The position numbers and the translations under genes were made by a program. 55,492 nucleotides of DNA from Pseudomonas laurylsulfativorans. Lineage in GTDB: Bacteria > Pseudomonadota > Gammaproteobacteria > Pseudomonadales > Pseudomonadaceae. The stretch covers positions 1 to 55,492 of the forward strand of contig NZ_MUJK01000020.1 in the NCBI RefSeq assembly GCF_002906155.1, given 5' to 3'. Below are positions 25,266 through 34,187 of this stretch, piece by piece. The number at the start of each line of letters is the position of its first letter. The stretch's first letter is position 1. The notes beneath the pieces were generated by a model, which saw only the letters and a list, made by a program, of their open reading frames with translations, had not been told where the DNA came from and did no database searches.

Positions 25266-26594
25266 TCAGCGCAGCATGCCGCTGCCGTAACCCTTCAGGT
25301 TGGCTTTCTTCATCAGGGATTCGTACTGGTGCGAAACGAGGTGCGATTGTACTTGGGACATGAAGTCCATCACAACCACGACGACGATCAGCAACGAGGT
25401 CCCGCCAAGGTAGAACGGTACGTTGGCTGCAACCACCAGGAACTGGGGCAACAGGCAGACGGCCGTCATGTAAAGAGCACCGAACATGGTCAAGCGAGTC
25501 AGAACGCCATCAATGTAGCGCGCAGACTGCTCACCTGGACGGATGCCCGGAATAAAGGCACCGGACTTCTTCAGGTTTTCCGCTACGTCTTTCGGATTGA
25601 ACATCAACGCCGTATAGAAGAAGCAGAAGAAAATAATCCCTGCACTAAACAGCAGAATATTCAACGGCTGACCAGGAGCGATCGACTGCGAGATGTCCTG
25701 CAACCAGCCCATACCTTCAGACTGACCGAACCAGGCACCCAACGAAGCCGGGAACAGCAAAATGCTGCTCGCGAAAATAGCCGGAATAACACCGGCCATG
25801 TTCACCTTCAGCGGCAAGTGGCTGGTCTGCGCAGCGAAGACCTTGCGGCCCTGCTGACGCTTGGCGTAGTGAACAGCAATACGACGCTGACCACGCTCAA
25901 TGAACACCACGAAACCGATAATCGCTACTGCCAGCAAACCGATGGCAACCAGGGCGAAGATGTTGATATCACCCTGACGCGCAGACTCGAAAGACTGCCC
26001 GATCGCTCTCGGAAGACCGGCGACGATACCCGAAAAAATCAACATCGAGATACCGTTGCCAACACCACGCTCAGTAATCTGCTCACCCAGCCACATCATG
26101 AACATCGCACCAGCCACAAACGTGGATACCGCGACGAAATGGAAGCCAAAGTCACCAGTGAACGCAACGCCCTGCCCCGCCAGACCAATGGACATGCCAA
26201 TGGCCTGAACGAGAGCGAGGACGACAGTGCCGTAGCGGGTGTACTGGCTGATCTTGCGACGGCCAGCTTCACCTTCCTTCTTCAACTGTTCCAGCTGCGG
26301 GCTGACGGCGGTCATCAGCTGCATGATGATCGATGCCGAGATGTACGGCATGATCCCCAGTGCAAAGATGCTCATCCGCTCCAGCGCGCCGCCGGAAAAC
26401 ATGTTGAACAAGCTAAGAATGGTCCCCTCATTCTGTCGAAACAGGTCCGCGAGTCGGTCCGGGTTGATACCTGGAACCGGGATGTGTGCGCCTATTCGGT
26501 AGACGATAATCGCCAGGAACAGAAAACGCAGACGAGCCCAAAGTTCAGACATACCGCCTTTGCCGAGCGCAGAGAGAGCACCTTGCTTAGCCAT
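25266..26594 (-). CDS. secY: Protein translocase channel subunit SecY
   Basis: A 442-residue inner-membrane protein with ten hydrophobic helices forming the lateral-gated pore for Sec-dependent export and membrane insertion. It works with SecE (51999-52367 here) and SecG. The cytosolic loops that dock SecA and ribosomes (KRQQGRKVFAAQTSHLPLK) are present. Its ATG directly follows the rplO stop (TAAATG), so the two are translationally coupled. Length and N-terminus are typical. Confidence 0.97.
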   Translation of the reverse strand: MAKQGALSALGKGGMSELWARLRFLFLAIIVYRIGAHIPVPGINPDRLADLFRQNEGTILSLFNMFSGGALERMSIFALGIMPYISASIIMQLMTAVSPQLEQLKKEGEAGRRKISQYTRYGTVVLALVQAIGMSIGLAGQGVAFTGDFGFHFVAVSTFVAGAMFMMWLGEQITERGVGNGISMLIFSGIVAGLPRAIGQSFESARQGDINIFALVAIGLLAVAIIGFVVFIERGQRRIAVHYAKRQQGRKVFAAQTSHLPLKVNMAGVIPAIFASSILLFPASLGAWFGQSEGMGWLQDISQSIAPGQPLNILLFSAGIIFFCFFYTALMFNPKDVAENLKKSGAFIPGIRPGEQSARYIDGVLTRLTMFGALYMTAVCLLPQFLVVAANVPFYLGGTSLLIVVVVVMDFMSQVQSHLVSHQYESLMKKANLKGYGSGMLR

Positions 26595-27032
26595 TTATTC
26601 CTCGAACTTGCCGCCAGCTGCTTCGATAGCCGCACGCGCACCTTTGGTGGCGCCGATTCCCTTGCCGATAGTGACAGCGCGAGTCACTTCACCGGACAGC
26701 ATGATTTTCACACGCTGTACGTTGACGTTGATCACGTTGGCATCTTTCAGGGACTGCACGGTGACGATGTCGCCTTCCACTTTAGCCAGCTCGGACAGAC
26801 GCACTTCTGCGCGGTCCATGGCTTTCAGGGAAACGAAACCGAACTTCGGCAGGCGACGATGCAGCGGCTGTTGACCGCCTTCAAAGCCTGGAGCAATGGT
26901 GCCACCGGAGCGAGAGGTCTGACCTTTGTGACCACGGCCACCAGTCTTACCCAAACCGCTACCGATACCACGGCCCGGACGATGCTTTTCGCGACGGGAA
27001 CCCGGCGCTGGACTCAGATCATTGAGTTTCAT
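26595..27032 (-). CDS. rplO: 50S ribosomal protein L15
   Basis: A 145-residue late-binding protein that threads through the core of the large subunit. The extended Gly/Arg-rich N-terminal half (HRPGRGIGSGLGKTGGRGHK) and the compact C-terminal domain are intact. It is coupled to secY by a stop codon that touches the next start. It follows rpmD by 3 bp. Confidence 0.97.
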   Translation of the reverse strand: MKLNDLSPAPGSRREKHRPGRGIGSGLGKTGGRGHKGQTSRSGGTIAPGFEGGQQPLHRRLPKFGFVSLKAMDRAEVRLSELAKVEGDIVTVQSLKDANVINVNVQRVKIMLSGEVTRAVTIGKGIGATKGARAAIEAAGGKFEE

Positions 27033-27035
27033 CGA

Positions 27036-27212
27036 TTAACCCTCGACACGCAGCATGTAGTAAGCCTTGTTGATCATCCCGCGATTCTCGGGAGTATCCT
27101 GGACTTCTACAGTGTGACCGATGCGACGCAGACCCAGACCCTTAACGCACAGTTTGTGGTTAGGGATGCGGCCGGTCATGCTTTTGATCAGCGTAACTTT
27201 AACGGTAGCCAT
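27036..27212 (-). CDS. rpmD: 50S ribosomal protein L30
   Basis: A 58-residue protein near domain II of 23S rRNA, translating as [20 protein letters not shown] onward and ending MLRVEG. It is the short bacterial form. It is packed between rpsE (2 bp) and rplO (3 bp), consistent with coupled translation. The start follows GGAGATCTTCTGATC. Confidence 0.95.
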
Positions 27213-27214
27213 GA

Positions 27215-27715
27215 TCAGAAGATCTCCTTGACGCTTTTGCCACGCTTGGCGGCAATGGATTCAGGAGATTGCATTGCTTTCAAACCCTTGAAAGTGGCGT
27301 GAACCACGTTTACCGGGTTAGTCGAGCCGTAGCACTTGGCCAGAACGTTCTGAACGCCAGCAACTTCGAGGACAGCACGCATAGCGCCGCCAGCGATGAT
27401 ACCGGTACCTTCAGAAGCAGGCTGCATGTACACCTTCGAAGCGCCGTGAGCGGACTTCATTGCGTACTGCAGGGTGGTGCCGTTCAGATCAACCTGGATC
27501 ATGTTGCGGCGAGCAGCTTCCATTGCCTTCTGGATCGCAGCAGGCACTTCACGCGACTTGCCACGGCCGAAGCCAACACGGCCTTTACCATCACCAACCA
27601 CGGTCAACGCGGTGAAAGTGAAGATACGGCCGCCTTTAACGGTTTTGGCTACGCGGTTAACTTGAACCAGCTTCTCGATGTAGCCTTCGTCGCGCTTTTG
27701 GTCGTTATTTGACAT
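27215..27715 (-). CDS. rpsE: 30S ribosomal protein S5
   Basis: A 166-residue protein of the decoding side that affects accuracy and mRNA unwinding at the entry pore. The double-stranded RNA-binding fold is in the N-terminal half. The spectinomycin-sensitive loop [13 protein letters not shown] looks wild type, with no deletion. The gene follows rplR by 3 bp. Confidence 0.98.
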
Positions 27716-27718
27716 AAC

Positions 27719-28069
27719 TTAGAACTCCAGCCCAGCTTCACGAGCAGCATCAGCCAGCGCTTTAACGCGGCCGTGGTACTTGAAGCCAGAGCGGTCGAAA
27801 GCCACTTGCGAGACGCCAGCGGCCTTAGCACGCGTAGCGACCAGCTGGCCAACCTTAGTGGCCGCGTCGATGTTGCCGGTGGCACCATCACGCAGTTCTT
27901 TATCCAAAGTCGAGGCGCTTGCCAGGACTTTGTTGCCGTCGGCCGAAATGACCTGGGCGTAGATGTGCTGCGAAGAGCGGAACACGCAGAGACGCACGAC
28001 TTCGAGTTCGTGCATTTTCAGGCGTGCTTTGCGAGCGCGACGCAGTCGAGTAACTTTTTTGTCGGTCAT
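27719..28069 (-). CDS. rplR: 50S ribosomal protein L18
   Basis: A 116-residue protein that, with L5 and L25, binds 5S rRNA in the central protuberance. The basic N-terminus (VTRLRRARKARLKMHELE) contacts 5S and the rest is the globular fold ending AAREAGLEF. It lies 10 bp after rplF. Confidence 0.98.
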   Translation of the reverse strand: MTDKKVTRLRRARKARLKMHELEVVRLCVFRSSQHIYAQVISADGNKVLASASTLDKELRDGATGNIDAATKVGQLVATRAKAAGVSQVAFDRSGFKYHGRVKALADAAREAGLEF

Positions 28070-28079
28070 TTGCTATGCC

Positions 28080-28613
28080 CTACTTCTTCTTGGCTTCTTT
28101 ACGACGGACGACTTCGTCCGCGTAGCGCACACCTTTGCCTTTGTACGGCTCTGGTGGACGGAAGTCGCGGATCTCGGCGGCCACTTGACCTACCAGCTGC
28201 TTGTCGATGCCCTTGATCAGGATATCGGTCTGGCTAGGAGTCTCAGCGGTGATGCCTTCCGGCAGTTCGTAATCCACTGGGTGCGAGAAGCCAAGAGCCA
28301 GGTTCAGCACTGTGCCTTTTGCTTGCGCTTTGTAACCAACACCGACCAGCTGGAGCTTGCGCTCGAAGCCTTGGCTTACGCCTTGGACCATGTTGTTTAC
28401 CAACGCACGAGTGGTACCAGCCATTGCGCGAGTCTGTTGATCGCCATTGCGAGCAGCGAAACGCAGCTCACCAGCCTCTTCAACGATCTCAACGGACGAA
28501 TGGATGTTCAGTTCGAGAGTGCCCTTGGCACCCTTCACCGAAAGCTGTTGGCCTGCGAATTTTACTTCGACACCGGCTGGCAGCTTAACGGGGTTCTTAG
28601 CGACGCGAGACAT
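28080..28613 (-). CDS. rplF: 50S ribosomal protein L6
   Basis: A 177-residue protein of two similar alpha/beta domains near the sarcin-ricin loop, close to the elongation-factor site. The C-terminal signature RPPEPYKGKGVRYADE is complete, so no truncation of the kind linked to aminoglycoside tolerance is seen. It is 12 bp downstream of rpsH. Confidence 0.98.
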   Translation of the reverse strand: MSRVAKNPVKLPAGVEVKFAGQQLSVKGAKGTLELNIHSSVEIVEEAGELRFAARNGDQQTRAMAGTTRALVNNMVQGVSQGFERKLQLVGVGYKAQAKGTVLNLALGFSHPVDYELPEGITAETPSQTDILIKGIDKQLVGQVAAEIRDFRPPEPYKGKGVRYADEVVRRKEAKKK

Positions 28614-28625
28614 GCTTATCCCCCC

Positions 28626-29018
28626 TTAGAACACAGTGCAAAGAACTTCGCCGCCGACACCGGCAGCGCGCGCAGCACGATCAGTCATCACACCCTTGTT
28701 GGTGGAGACGATAGACACACCGAGACCGCCACGAACTTTTGGCAGATCATCGACGGACTTGTACTGACGCAGGCCTGGACGGCTAACGCGCTTCACTTCT
28801 TCGATAACCGGACGGCCTTCGAAGTACTTCAGCTCGATGGACAGCAGAGGTTTGATTTCGCTGCTGATCTGATAACCCGCAATGTAACCTTCGTCCTTCA
28901 GGACTTTGGCAACAGCTACCTTCAACGTGGAAGATGGCATGCTTACGACGGACTTTTCAGCCATCTGGGCATTACGGATACGAGTTAGCATGTCCGCTAA
29001 CGGGTCCTGCATACTCAT
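28626..29018 (-). CDS. rpsH: 30S ribosomal protein S8
   Basis: A 130-residue primary binder of 16S helix 21 in the central domain. The C-terminal segment GLGVSIVSTNKGVMTDRAAR is the family signature. In E. coli S8 also represses the spc operon by binding near the rplE start. Here the gene is separated from rpsN by an unusual 209 bp containing two hairpins, so its expression may be set apart from the upstream genes. The start at 29018 follows TAGGAGCGTC; an internal Met3 is an alternative. Confidence 0.98.
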   Translation of the reverse strand: MSMQDPLADMLTRIRNAQMAEKSVVSMPSSTLKVAVAKVLKDEGYIAGYQISSEIKPLLSIELKYFEGRPVIEEVKRVSRPGLRQYKSVDDLPKVRGGLGVSIVSTNKGVMTDRAARAAGVGGEVLCTVF

Positions 29019-29038
29019 GGGCTAGACGCTCCTAATAC

Positions 29039-29060
29039 AAAAAAATTAGCCTTGCGGCTA
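29039..29060 (-). terminator. Terminator-like hairpin just upstream of rpsH
   Basis: On the minus strand TAGCC-GCAA-GGCTA is followed by A and seven T residues. The stem has only 5 bp but a stable GNRA-type loop. It lies about 20 bp before the rpsH start, inside the spc cluster, where it could attenuate transcription. Confidence 0.5.
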
Positions 29061-29137
29061 TTACGTGTCGCCGAGAATCTCCGAGCATGAAAAACACGGG
29101 CTCAGGCGAGCCGGGTATTCTAGACACACCCCAGAAA

Positions 29138-29167
29138 TGAATCAAGCCCCAAAAGGGGCTTGATTCA
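29138..29167 (-). promoter_or_regulatory. Strong hairpin in the rpsN-rpsH gap
   Basis: A perfect 13-bp stem TGAATCAAGCCCC / GGGGCTTGATTCA around four bases, with no T-run behind it on the minus strand. Candidate roles are mRNA processing or stabilisation, or a protein-binding site. The 209-bp gap (29019-29227) has no open frame I can support. Confidence 0.55.
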
Positions 29168-29227
29168 GATTCAAGGCCACCAGTGGTCAGGATCTTGCGA
29201 TCCTGGACACCGAGACTTTGACAGTAC

Positions 29228-29533
29228 TTACCAGCTGGCTTTAACCAGACCCGGTACGTCACCACGCATGGCAGCTTCACGCAGCTTGTTACGGCCGAGG
29301 CCGAACTTGCGGTAAACGCCGTGTGGACGACCGGTCAGGCGGCAGCGGTTACGCATGCGCGAAGCGCTTGCGTCACGTGGCTGCTTCTGCAGGGCTACTG
29401 TAGCTTCCCAACGCGCTTCTGGACTTGCGTTCAGATCAACGATGATAGCTTTCAGTGCTGCACGCTTCTTGGCGTACTTGGCAACCGTGAGCTGACGCTT
29501 CAGCTCGCGGTTTTTCATGCTCATCTTGGCCAT
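29228..29533 (-). CDS. rpsN: 30S ribosomal protein S14
   Basis: A 101-residue head-domain protein. It is the longer, zinc-free form, lacking the two CxxC pairs of the short type. I chose the ATG at 29533 because the sequence begins MAKMSMKNRELKRQ, the usual N-terminus, and GGAGTAGG precedes it; the frame is open further upstream into rplE. It is the last gene before the hairpin-containing gap of the spc cluster. Confidence 0.97.
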   Translation of the reverse strand: MAKMSMKNRELKRQLTVAKYAKKRAALKAIIVDLNASPEARWEATVALQKQPRDASASRMRNRCRLTGRPHGVYRKFGLGRNKLREAAMRGDVPGLVKASW

Positions 29534-29546
29534 GGTCCTACTCCAA

Positions 29547-30086
29547 TCAGTTGCGGAACGGGAATTTGAACGCACGCAGCAGAGCGCGGCCTTCATCATC
29601 GTTCTTGGCAGTGGTGGTCAGGGTGATGTCCAGACCGCGGAGAGCATCGATCTTGTCGTAGTCGATTTCCGGGAAGATGATCTGCTCTTTCACGCCCATG
29701 CTGTAGTTGCCACGACCATCGAAGGACTTGGCATTCAGGCCGCGGAAGTCGCGAACCCGAGGCAGGGAGATCGACAGCAGACGATCCAGGAACTCGTACA
29801 TACGCTCACGGCGCAGGGTCACTTTGACGCCGATCGGCCAACCTTCACGGACTTTAAAGCCAGCGATGGATTTGCGAGCGTAGGTCACAACGACTTTCTG
29901 GCCGGTGATCTTTTCCAGGTCAGCAACAGCGTGCTCGATGACTTTTTTGTCGCCGATCGCTTCGCCCAGACCCATGTTCAGGGTGATTTTGGTAACGCGC
30001 GGAACTTCCATCACGTTCGAAAGCTTAAGTTCTTCCTTAAGTTTCGGAGCAATTTCCTTCCGGTAAATCTCTTTTAGTCGTGCCAT
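29547..30086 (-). CDS. rplE: 50S ribosomal protein L5
   Basis: A 179-residue central-protuberance protein that binds 5S rRNA and forms bridge B1b with S13. The conserved segments VTKITLNMGLGEA and FRGLNAKSFDGRGNYSMG are intact. In E. coli the S8 repressor site overlaps this gene's start. It follows rplX by 22 bp. Confidence 0.98.
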   Translation of the reverse strand: MARLKEIYRKEIAPKLKEELKLSNVMEVPRVTKITLNMGLGEAIGDKKVIEHAVADLEKITGQKVVVTYARKSIAGFKVREGWPIGVKVTLRRERMYEFLDRLLSISLPRVRDFRGLNAKSFDGRGNYSMGVKEQIIFPEIDYDKIDALRGLDITLTTTAKNDDEGRALLRAFKFPFRN

Positions 30087-30108
30087 GGTCTCATCTACCT
30101 AGCAGTGT

Positions 30109-30423
30109 TCAAGCATCAACCGCTTTTTGGGTCGACTTGAAGACACGAATTTTCTTGCCGTCTTCTACTTTGAAACCAACGCGGTCAGCCTTGTTGGTTT
30201 CGCCGTTGAAAATGGCGACGTTAGAAGCATCCAGTGGAGCTTCTTTTTCGACGATACCGCCCTGCACGCCCGACATCGGGTTAGGCTTGGTATGACGCTT
30301 GACCAGGTTCAGACCACCAATAACCAAACGGTTGTTAGCGAGAACCTTAAGCACCTTACCGCGCTTACCTTTGTCTTTGCCGGCGATCACGATGATCTCG
30401 TCGTCACGACGAATCTTTTGCAT
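30109..30423 (-). CDS. rplX: 50S ribosomal protein L24
   Basis: A 104-residue assembly initiator that binds the 5' end of 23S rRNA and lies by the tunnel exit. The KOW motif is near the N-terminus (IVIAGKDKGKRGKVLKVL), then NPMSGVQGGIVEKEAP. It is 11 bp downstream of rplN. Confidence 0.98.
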   Translation of the reverse strand: MQKIRRDDEIIVIAGKDKGKRGKVLKVLANNRLVIGGLNLVKRHTKPNPMSGVQGGIVEKEAPLDASNVAIFNGETNKADRVGFKVEDGKKIRVFKSTQKAVDA

Positions 30424-30434
30424 GTCGGATCTCC

Positions 30435-30803
30435 TTACAGCACTTCTGGGGCGAGCGAGACGATCTTCATGAACTTCTCAGTACGAAGTTCACGGGTCAC
30501 TGGCCCAAAGATACGGGTGCCGATCGGCTCTTGCTTGTTGTTCAACAGAACAGCAGCGTTGCCATCAAAGCGGATAATGGAGCCATCAGCACGACGTACG
30601 CCGTGACGAGTGCGGACTACAACAGCAGTCATCACCTGGCCTTTTTTCACTTTACCGCGAGGAATTGCTTCCTTCACGGTAACTTTGATGATGTCACCGA
30701 TACCAGCGTAACGACGATGGGAGCCACCCAGCACCTTGATGCACATAACGCGGCGAGCGCCGCTGTTATCGGCCACATCGAGCATGGATTGAGTCTGAAT
30801 CAT
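30435..30803 (-). CDS. rplN: 50S ribosomal protein L14
   Basis: A 122-residue beta-barrel protein on the subunit interface, forming bridges B5 and B8; the silencing factor RsfS docks on it. It begins MIQTQSMLDVADNSGARRVM, the family signature. In E. coli it opens the spc operon. Only 23 bp separate it from rpsQ here and I see no clear promoter, so S10 and spc are probably one transcript. Confidence 0.98.
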   Translation of the reverse strand: MIQTQSMLDVADNSGARRVMCIKVLGGSHRRYAGIGDIIKVTVKEAIPRGKVKKGQVMTAVVVRTRHGVRRADGSIIRFDGNAAVLLNNKQEPIGTRIFGPVTRELRTEKFMKIVSLAPEVL

Positions 30804-30826
30804 ATAATTTCTCCGACCCCTAGTCC

Positions 30827-31093
30827 TTAGACTTCCACAGCGCGTTCGAGAACATCAACCAGCGCCCAAGACTTGGTCTTGGCCAAAGGACGAGTTTCAC
30901 GAATAGTGACTTTGTCGCCGATGTGGCACTGATTGGTTTCGTCGTGCGCGTGCAGCTTAGTCGAACGCTTAACGTATTTACCGTAGATCGGGTGCTTAAC
31001 GCGACGCTCGATCAGAACGGTGATGGTTTTGTCCATCTTGTCGCTGACAACACGGCCAGTCAGCGTACGGACAGTTTTTTCGGCTTCAGCCAT
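30827..31093 (-). CDS. rpsQ: 30S ribosomal protein S17
   Basis: An 88-residue OB-fold protein that binds the 5' domain of 16S rRNA (helices 7 and 11). TGRVVSDKMDKTITVLIER is the typical opening strand pair. It starts 2 bp after the rpmC stop, suggesting coupled translation. Confidence 0.98.
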   Translation of the reverse strand: MAEAEKTVRTLTGRVVSDKMDKTITVLIERRVKHPIYGKYVKRSTKLHAHDETNQCHIGDKVTIRETRPLAKTKSWALVDVLERAVEV

Positions 31094-31095
31094 GA

Positions 31096-31287
31096 TTACT
31101 TACCTGCCTGCTGGTTGAGCACAGTCTTCACGCGAGCGATGTCACGCTTAACTTGCGAGAGCAGATGAGACTGCCCCAACTGGCCAGTTGCTTTCTGCAT
31201 ACGCAGATTGAACTGGTCGCGCAGCAAGCCGAGCAGTTGCTCGTTCAGCTGCTGTGCGGATTTTTCACGAAGTTCATTCGCTTTCAT
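31096..31287 (-). CDS. rpmC: 50S ribosomal protein L29
   Basis: A 63-residue two-helix protein at the tunnel exit, adjacent to L23, where nascent-chain factors dock. It starts [18 protein letters not shown]. The ATG at 31285-31287 overlaps the rplP stop (TGATG); a GTG one codon upstream is less likely. Confidence 0.96.
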
Positions 31288-31700
31288 CACATCACCGTCC
31301 GTTTAACAAAGGAGGTGGCGAGCGGCAGCTTTGCAGCAGCCAGGGCGAAAGCCTCACGCGCCAGCTCTTCAGAAACACCCTCGATTTCATACAGGACTTT
31401 GCCTGGCTGAATCTGGGCAACCCAGTATTCGACGTTACCCTTACCTTTACCCATCCGAACTTCGAGTGGCTTCTTGGAAATAGGCTTGTCCGGGAATACA
31501 CGGATCCAGATCTTGCCGCCACGTTTTACGTGACGGGTCAGAGCACGACGCGCTGACTCGATCTGACGAGCGGTGAGACGACCACGAGCTACAGACTTCA
31601 GCGCGAACTCGCCGAAGCTGACTTTGCTACCGCGCTGAGCCAGACCACGGTTGTGGCCGGTCATCTGCTTGCGGAACTTCGTACGCTTTGGTTGCAACAT
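31287..31700 (-). CDS. rplP: 50S ribosomal protein L16
   Basis: A 137-residue late-assembly protein at the A-site tRNA elbow, needed for peptidyl transferase activity. [20 protein letters not shown] and [18 protein letters not shown] are conserved. The Arg in the latter region is the known hydroxylation target of YcfD-type oxygenases in E. coli. Its stop overlaps rpmC by one base. Confidence 0.98.
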
Positions 31701-31712
31701 TTGGCGTACCCC

Positions 31713-32399
31713 TTACTTAGCAGCTTTTTTACGAGGCGCTGGTGCTTGTGGTTTCAGTTCTTCTTGGCGACCACCGATTACTTCGCCTTTGAAGATCCAA
31801 ACCTTTACACCGATCACACCGTAAGTGGTGTGAGCTTCGTAGTTGGCATAGTCGATGTCGGCACGCAGGGTGTGCAATGGCACACGACCTTCGCGATACC
31901 ATTCAGTACGTGCGATTTCAGCACCGCCGAGACGACCGCTCACTTGGATTTTGATGCCTTTGGCACCAATGCGCATTGCGTTCTGTACAGCGCGCTTCAT
32001 AGCGCGACGGAACATTACGCGACGCTCCAGCTGCTGAGCTACGCTCTGCGCAACCAGCATACCGTCGAGTTCCGGCTTGCGGATCTCTTCGATATTGATG
32101 TGCACAGGCACACCCATTTGCTTGGTCAGGTCCTGACGCAGTTTCTCAACATCTTCACCTTTCTTCCCGATAACGATACCTGGACGAGCGGTGTGGATGG
32201 TGATGCGTGCAGTTTGGGCCGGACGATGGATATCGATACGGCTTACGGACGCGCTTTTTAGTTTGTCTTGGAGGTACTCACGCACATTCAGATCTGCGAG
32301 CAAATAGTCCGCATAAGTCCGACCGTCTGCGTACCAGACGGAGGTGTGCTCCTTGACGATTCCCAGGCGAATGCCAATGGGATGTACTTTCTGACCCAT
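31713..32399 (-). CDS. rpsC: 30S ribosomal protein S3
   Basis: A 228-residue protein of the head and mRNA entry tunnel with helicase activity together with S4 and S5. A type II KH domain lies near residues 39-107 (RPGIVIGKKGEDVEKLR carries the GxxG-type loop). The start MGQKVHPIGIRLG at 32399 matches the family and follows GGAGTCGAAGAG; an upstream in-frame ATG would add 28 unrelated residues overlapping rplV. The C-terminal tail is Lys/Pro-rich. Confidence 0.98.
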   Translation of the reverse strand: MGQKVHPIGIRLGIVKEHTSVWYADGRTYADYLLADLNVREYLQDKLKSASVSRIDIHRPAQTARITIHTARPGIVIGKKGEDVEKLRQDLTKQMGVPVHINIEEIRKPELDGMLVAQSVAQQLERRVMFRRAMKRAVQNAMRIGAKGIKIQVSGRLGGAEIARTEWYREGRVPLHTLRADIDYANYEAHTTYGVIGVKVWIFKGEVIGGRQEELKPQAPAPRKKAAK

Positions 32400-32412
32400 C
32401 TCTTCGACTCCG

Positions 32413-32745
32413 TTACTTGTCAGCAACCTTGACAGTGATATGGCAAGACCGCTTGACGATGCGATCAGCACGGCCTTTGGCACGTGGCATGATGCGCTTC
32501 AGCGAACGCCCTTCGTTGACGAAAACAGTGCTGACCTTCAGGTCATCAACGTCTGCGCCTTCGTTATGCTCGGCGTTGGCTACGGCCGACTCCAGCACTT
32601 TCTTCATGATCTCGGCGGCTTTCTTACTGCTGAAAGCCAACAGGTTGAGCGCTTCGCCCACCTTCTTCCCGCGGATCTGGTCGGCGACCAAGCGGGCTTT
32701 CTGGGCGGAGATTCGAGCGCCCGACAACTTAGCGGCTACTTCCAT
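32413..32745 (-). CDS. rplV: 50S ribosomal protein L22
   Basis: A 110-residue protein whose long beta hairpin lines the peptide tunnel. The hairpin tip region ([16 protein letters not shown]) is complete, with none of the small deletions or insertions linked to macrolide resistance in other bacteria. It follows rpsS by 11 bp. Confidence 0.98.
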
Positions 32746-32756
32746 TTCCTAACCCC

Positions 32757-33032
32757 TTAACGCTTGGCTTTCTTGTCTGCCACGTGCCCGCGATAAGTGC
32801 GGGTACCGGCGAACTCGCCCAGTTTGTGGCCGACCATGTCTTCGTTCACGAGAACTGGGACGTGCTGACGACCGTTGTGTACTGCGATGGTCAGACCGAC
32901 CATTTGTGGCAGGATCATCGAACGACGCGACCAGGTTTTCACCGGTTTGCGATCGTTCTTTTCCGCCGCCACTTCGATCTTCTTCAGTAGGTGAAGATCG
33001 ATAAAAGGACCTTTTTTCAGAGAACGTGGCAC
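32757..33032 (-). CDS. rpsS: 30S ribosomal protein S19
   Basis: A 91-residue head protein that pairs with S13 and touches A-site tRNA. It begins MPRSLKKGPFIDLHLLKK and contains the signature VGLTIAVHNGRQHVPV. It is 16 bp downstream of rplB in the S10 cluster. Confidence 0.98.
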   Translation of the reverse strand: MPRSLKKGPFIDLHLLKKIEVAAEKNDRKPVKTWSRRSMILPQMVGLTIAVHNGRQHVPVLVNEDMVGHKLGEFAGTRTYRGHVADKKAKR

Positions 33033-33048
33033 TGTCGTATCCCTCTAT

Positions 33049-33873
33049 TTACTTGCGACGACGGACGATCATTTTGTCGGTACGCTTATTACCACGAGTC
33101 TTCGCGCCCTTAGTCGGGAAGCCCCATGGCGATACCGGATGACGACCACCAGAGGTACGACCTTCACCACCACCATGTGGGTGGTCAACCGGGTTCATGG
33201 CAACACCACGAACGGTTGGGCGAACGCCACGCCAGCGCTTGGCACCAGCTTTACCCAGCGAACGCAGGCTGTGCTCGGAGTTCGAGACTTCGCCCAGGGT
33301 CGCACGGCATTCAGCCAGGACTTTACGCATTTCACCGGAACGCAGACGCAGGGTAACGTACACGCCTTCACGAGCGATCAGCTGAGCCGAAGCACCAGCG
33401 GAACGAGCGATCTGAGCGCCTTTACCTGGCTTCAATTCGATGCCGTGTACAGTGGAACCCACTGGAATGTTGCGCAGTTGCAGAGCGTTACCTGGCTTGA
33501 TTGGAGCCAGGGCACCTGCGATCAGCGTGTCGCCAGCACTTACGCCTTTAGGGGCGATGATGTAGCGACGCTCGCCGTCTGCGTAGCAGAGCAGTGCGAT
33601 GTGAGCAGTACGGTTTGGATCGTATTCGATACGCTCGACAGTGGCGACGATGCCATCTTTGTCGTTGCGACGGAAATCGACCATACGGTAATGCTGCTTA
33701 TGACCACCACCGATGTGACGAGTGGTAATACGGCCATTGTTGTTACGACCACCAGTCTTCGATTTTTTCTCGAGCAGCGGTGCGTGAGGAGCGCCTTTAT
33801 GCAGCTCCTGGTTGACCACCTTGACCACAAAACGGCGGCCAGGGGAAGTCGGTTTGCATTTAACGATTGCCAT
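33049..33873 (-). CDS. rplB: 50S ribosomal protein L2
   Basis: A 274-residue protein essential for subunit joining and peptidyl transferase assembly. The SH3-like and OB domains are followed by the conserved loop GVAMNPVDHPHGGGEG, which holds the functionally important His. The long basic extensions at both ends are complete. It follows rplW by 14 bp. Confidence 0.98.
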   Translation of the reverse strand: MAIVKCKPTSPGRRFVVKVVNQELHKGAPHAPLLEKKSKTGGRNNNGRITTRHIGGGHKQHYRMVDFRRNDKDGIVATVERIEYDPNRTAHIALLCYADGERRYIIAPKGVSAGDTLIAGALAPIKPGNALQLRNIPVGSTVHGIELKPGKGAQIARSAGASAQLIAREGVYVTLRLRSGEMRKVLAECRATLGEVSNSEHSLRSLGKAGAKRWRGVRPTVRGVAMNPVDHPHGGGEGRTSGGRHPVSPWGFPTKGAKTRGNKRTDKMIVRRRK

Positions 33874-33887
33874 GATGCACCCCTTCC

Positions 33888-34187
33888 TTACTCAGCACTG
33901 CTGCTGAAATCGAGATCTTGGCCTGGCTGAAGGGAGATAACTGCCTTCTTCCAGTCATTACGCTTGCCCAGACCGCGAGCAGTGCGCTTGCTCTTACCCA
34001 GAACATTCAGGGTAGTAACACGCTCTACTTTCACGCTGAACAGGCTTTCGACGGCCTTCTTGATTTCCAGCTTGGTTGCATCGGTAGCAACCTTGAAAAC
34101 GAACTGGCCTTTCTTGTCTGCCAGAACCGTAGCCTTCTCGGAAACGTGCGGGCCAAGCAGAACTTTAAATACGCGTTCCTGGTTCAT
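33888..34187 (-). CDS. rplW: 50S ribosomal protein L23
   Basis: A 99-residue protein at the tunnel exit; trigger factor, SRP and SecY dock on it. [20 protein letters not shown] is the family opening. Its start overlaps the rplD stop by 4 bp (ATGA), so L4 and L23 are made in tandem. Confidence 0.98.

Noticed and set aside
25131..27302. A 723-codon plus-strand frame across rpmJ, secY, rplO and rpmD
   Set aside because: It crosses four unrelated genes in antisense, so any protein would be chimeric noise; all four minus-strand genes are textbook.
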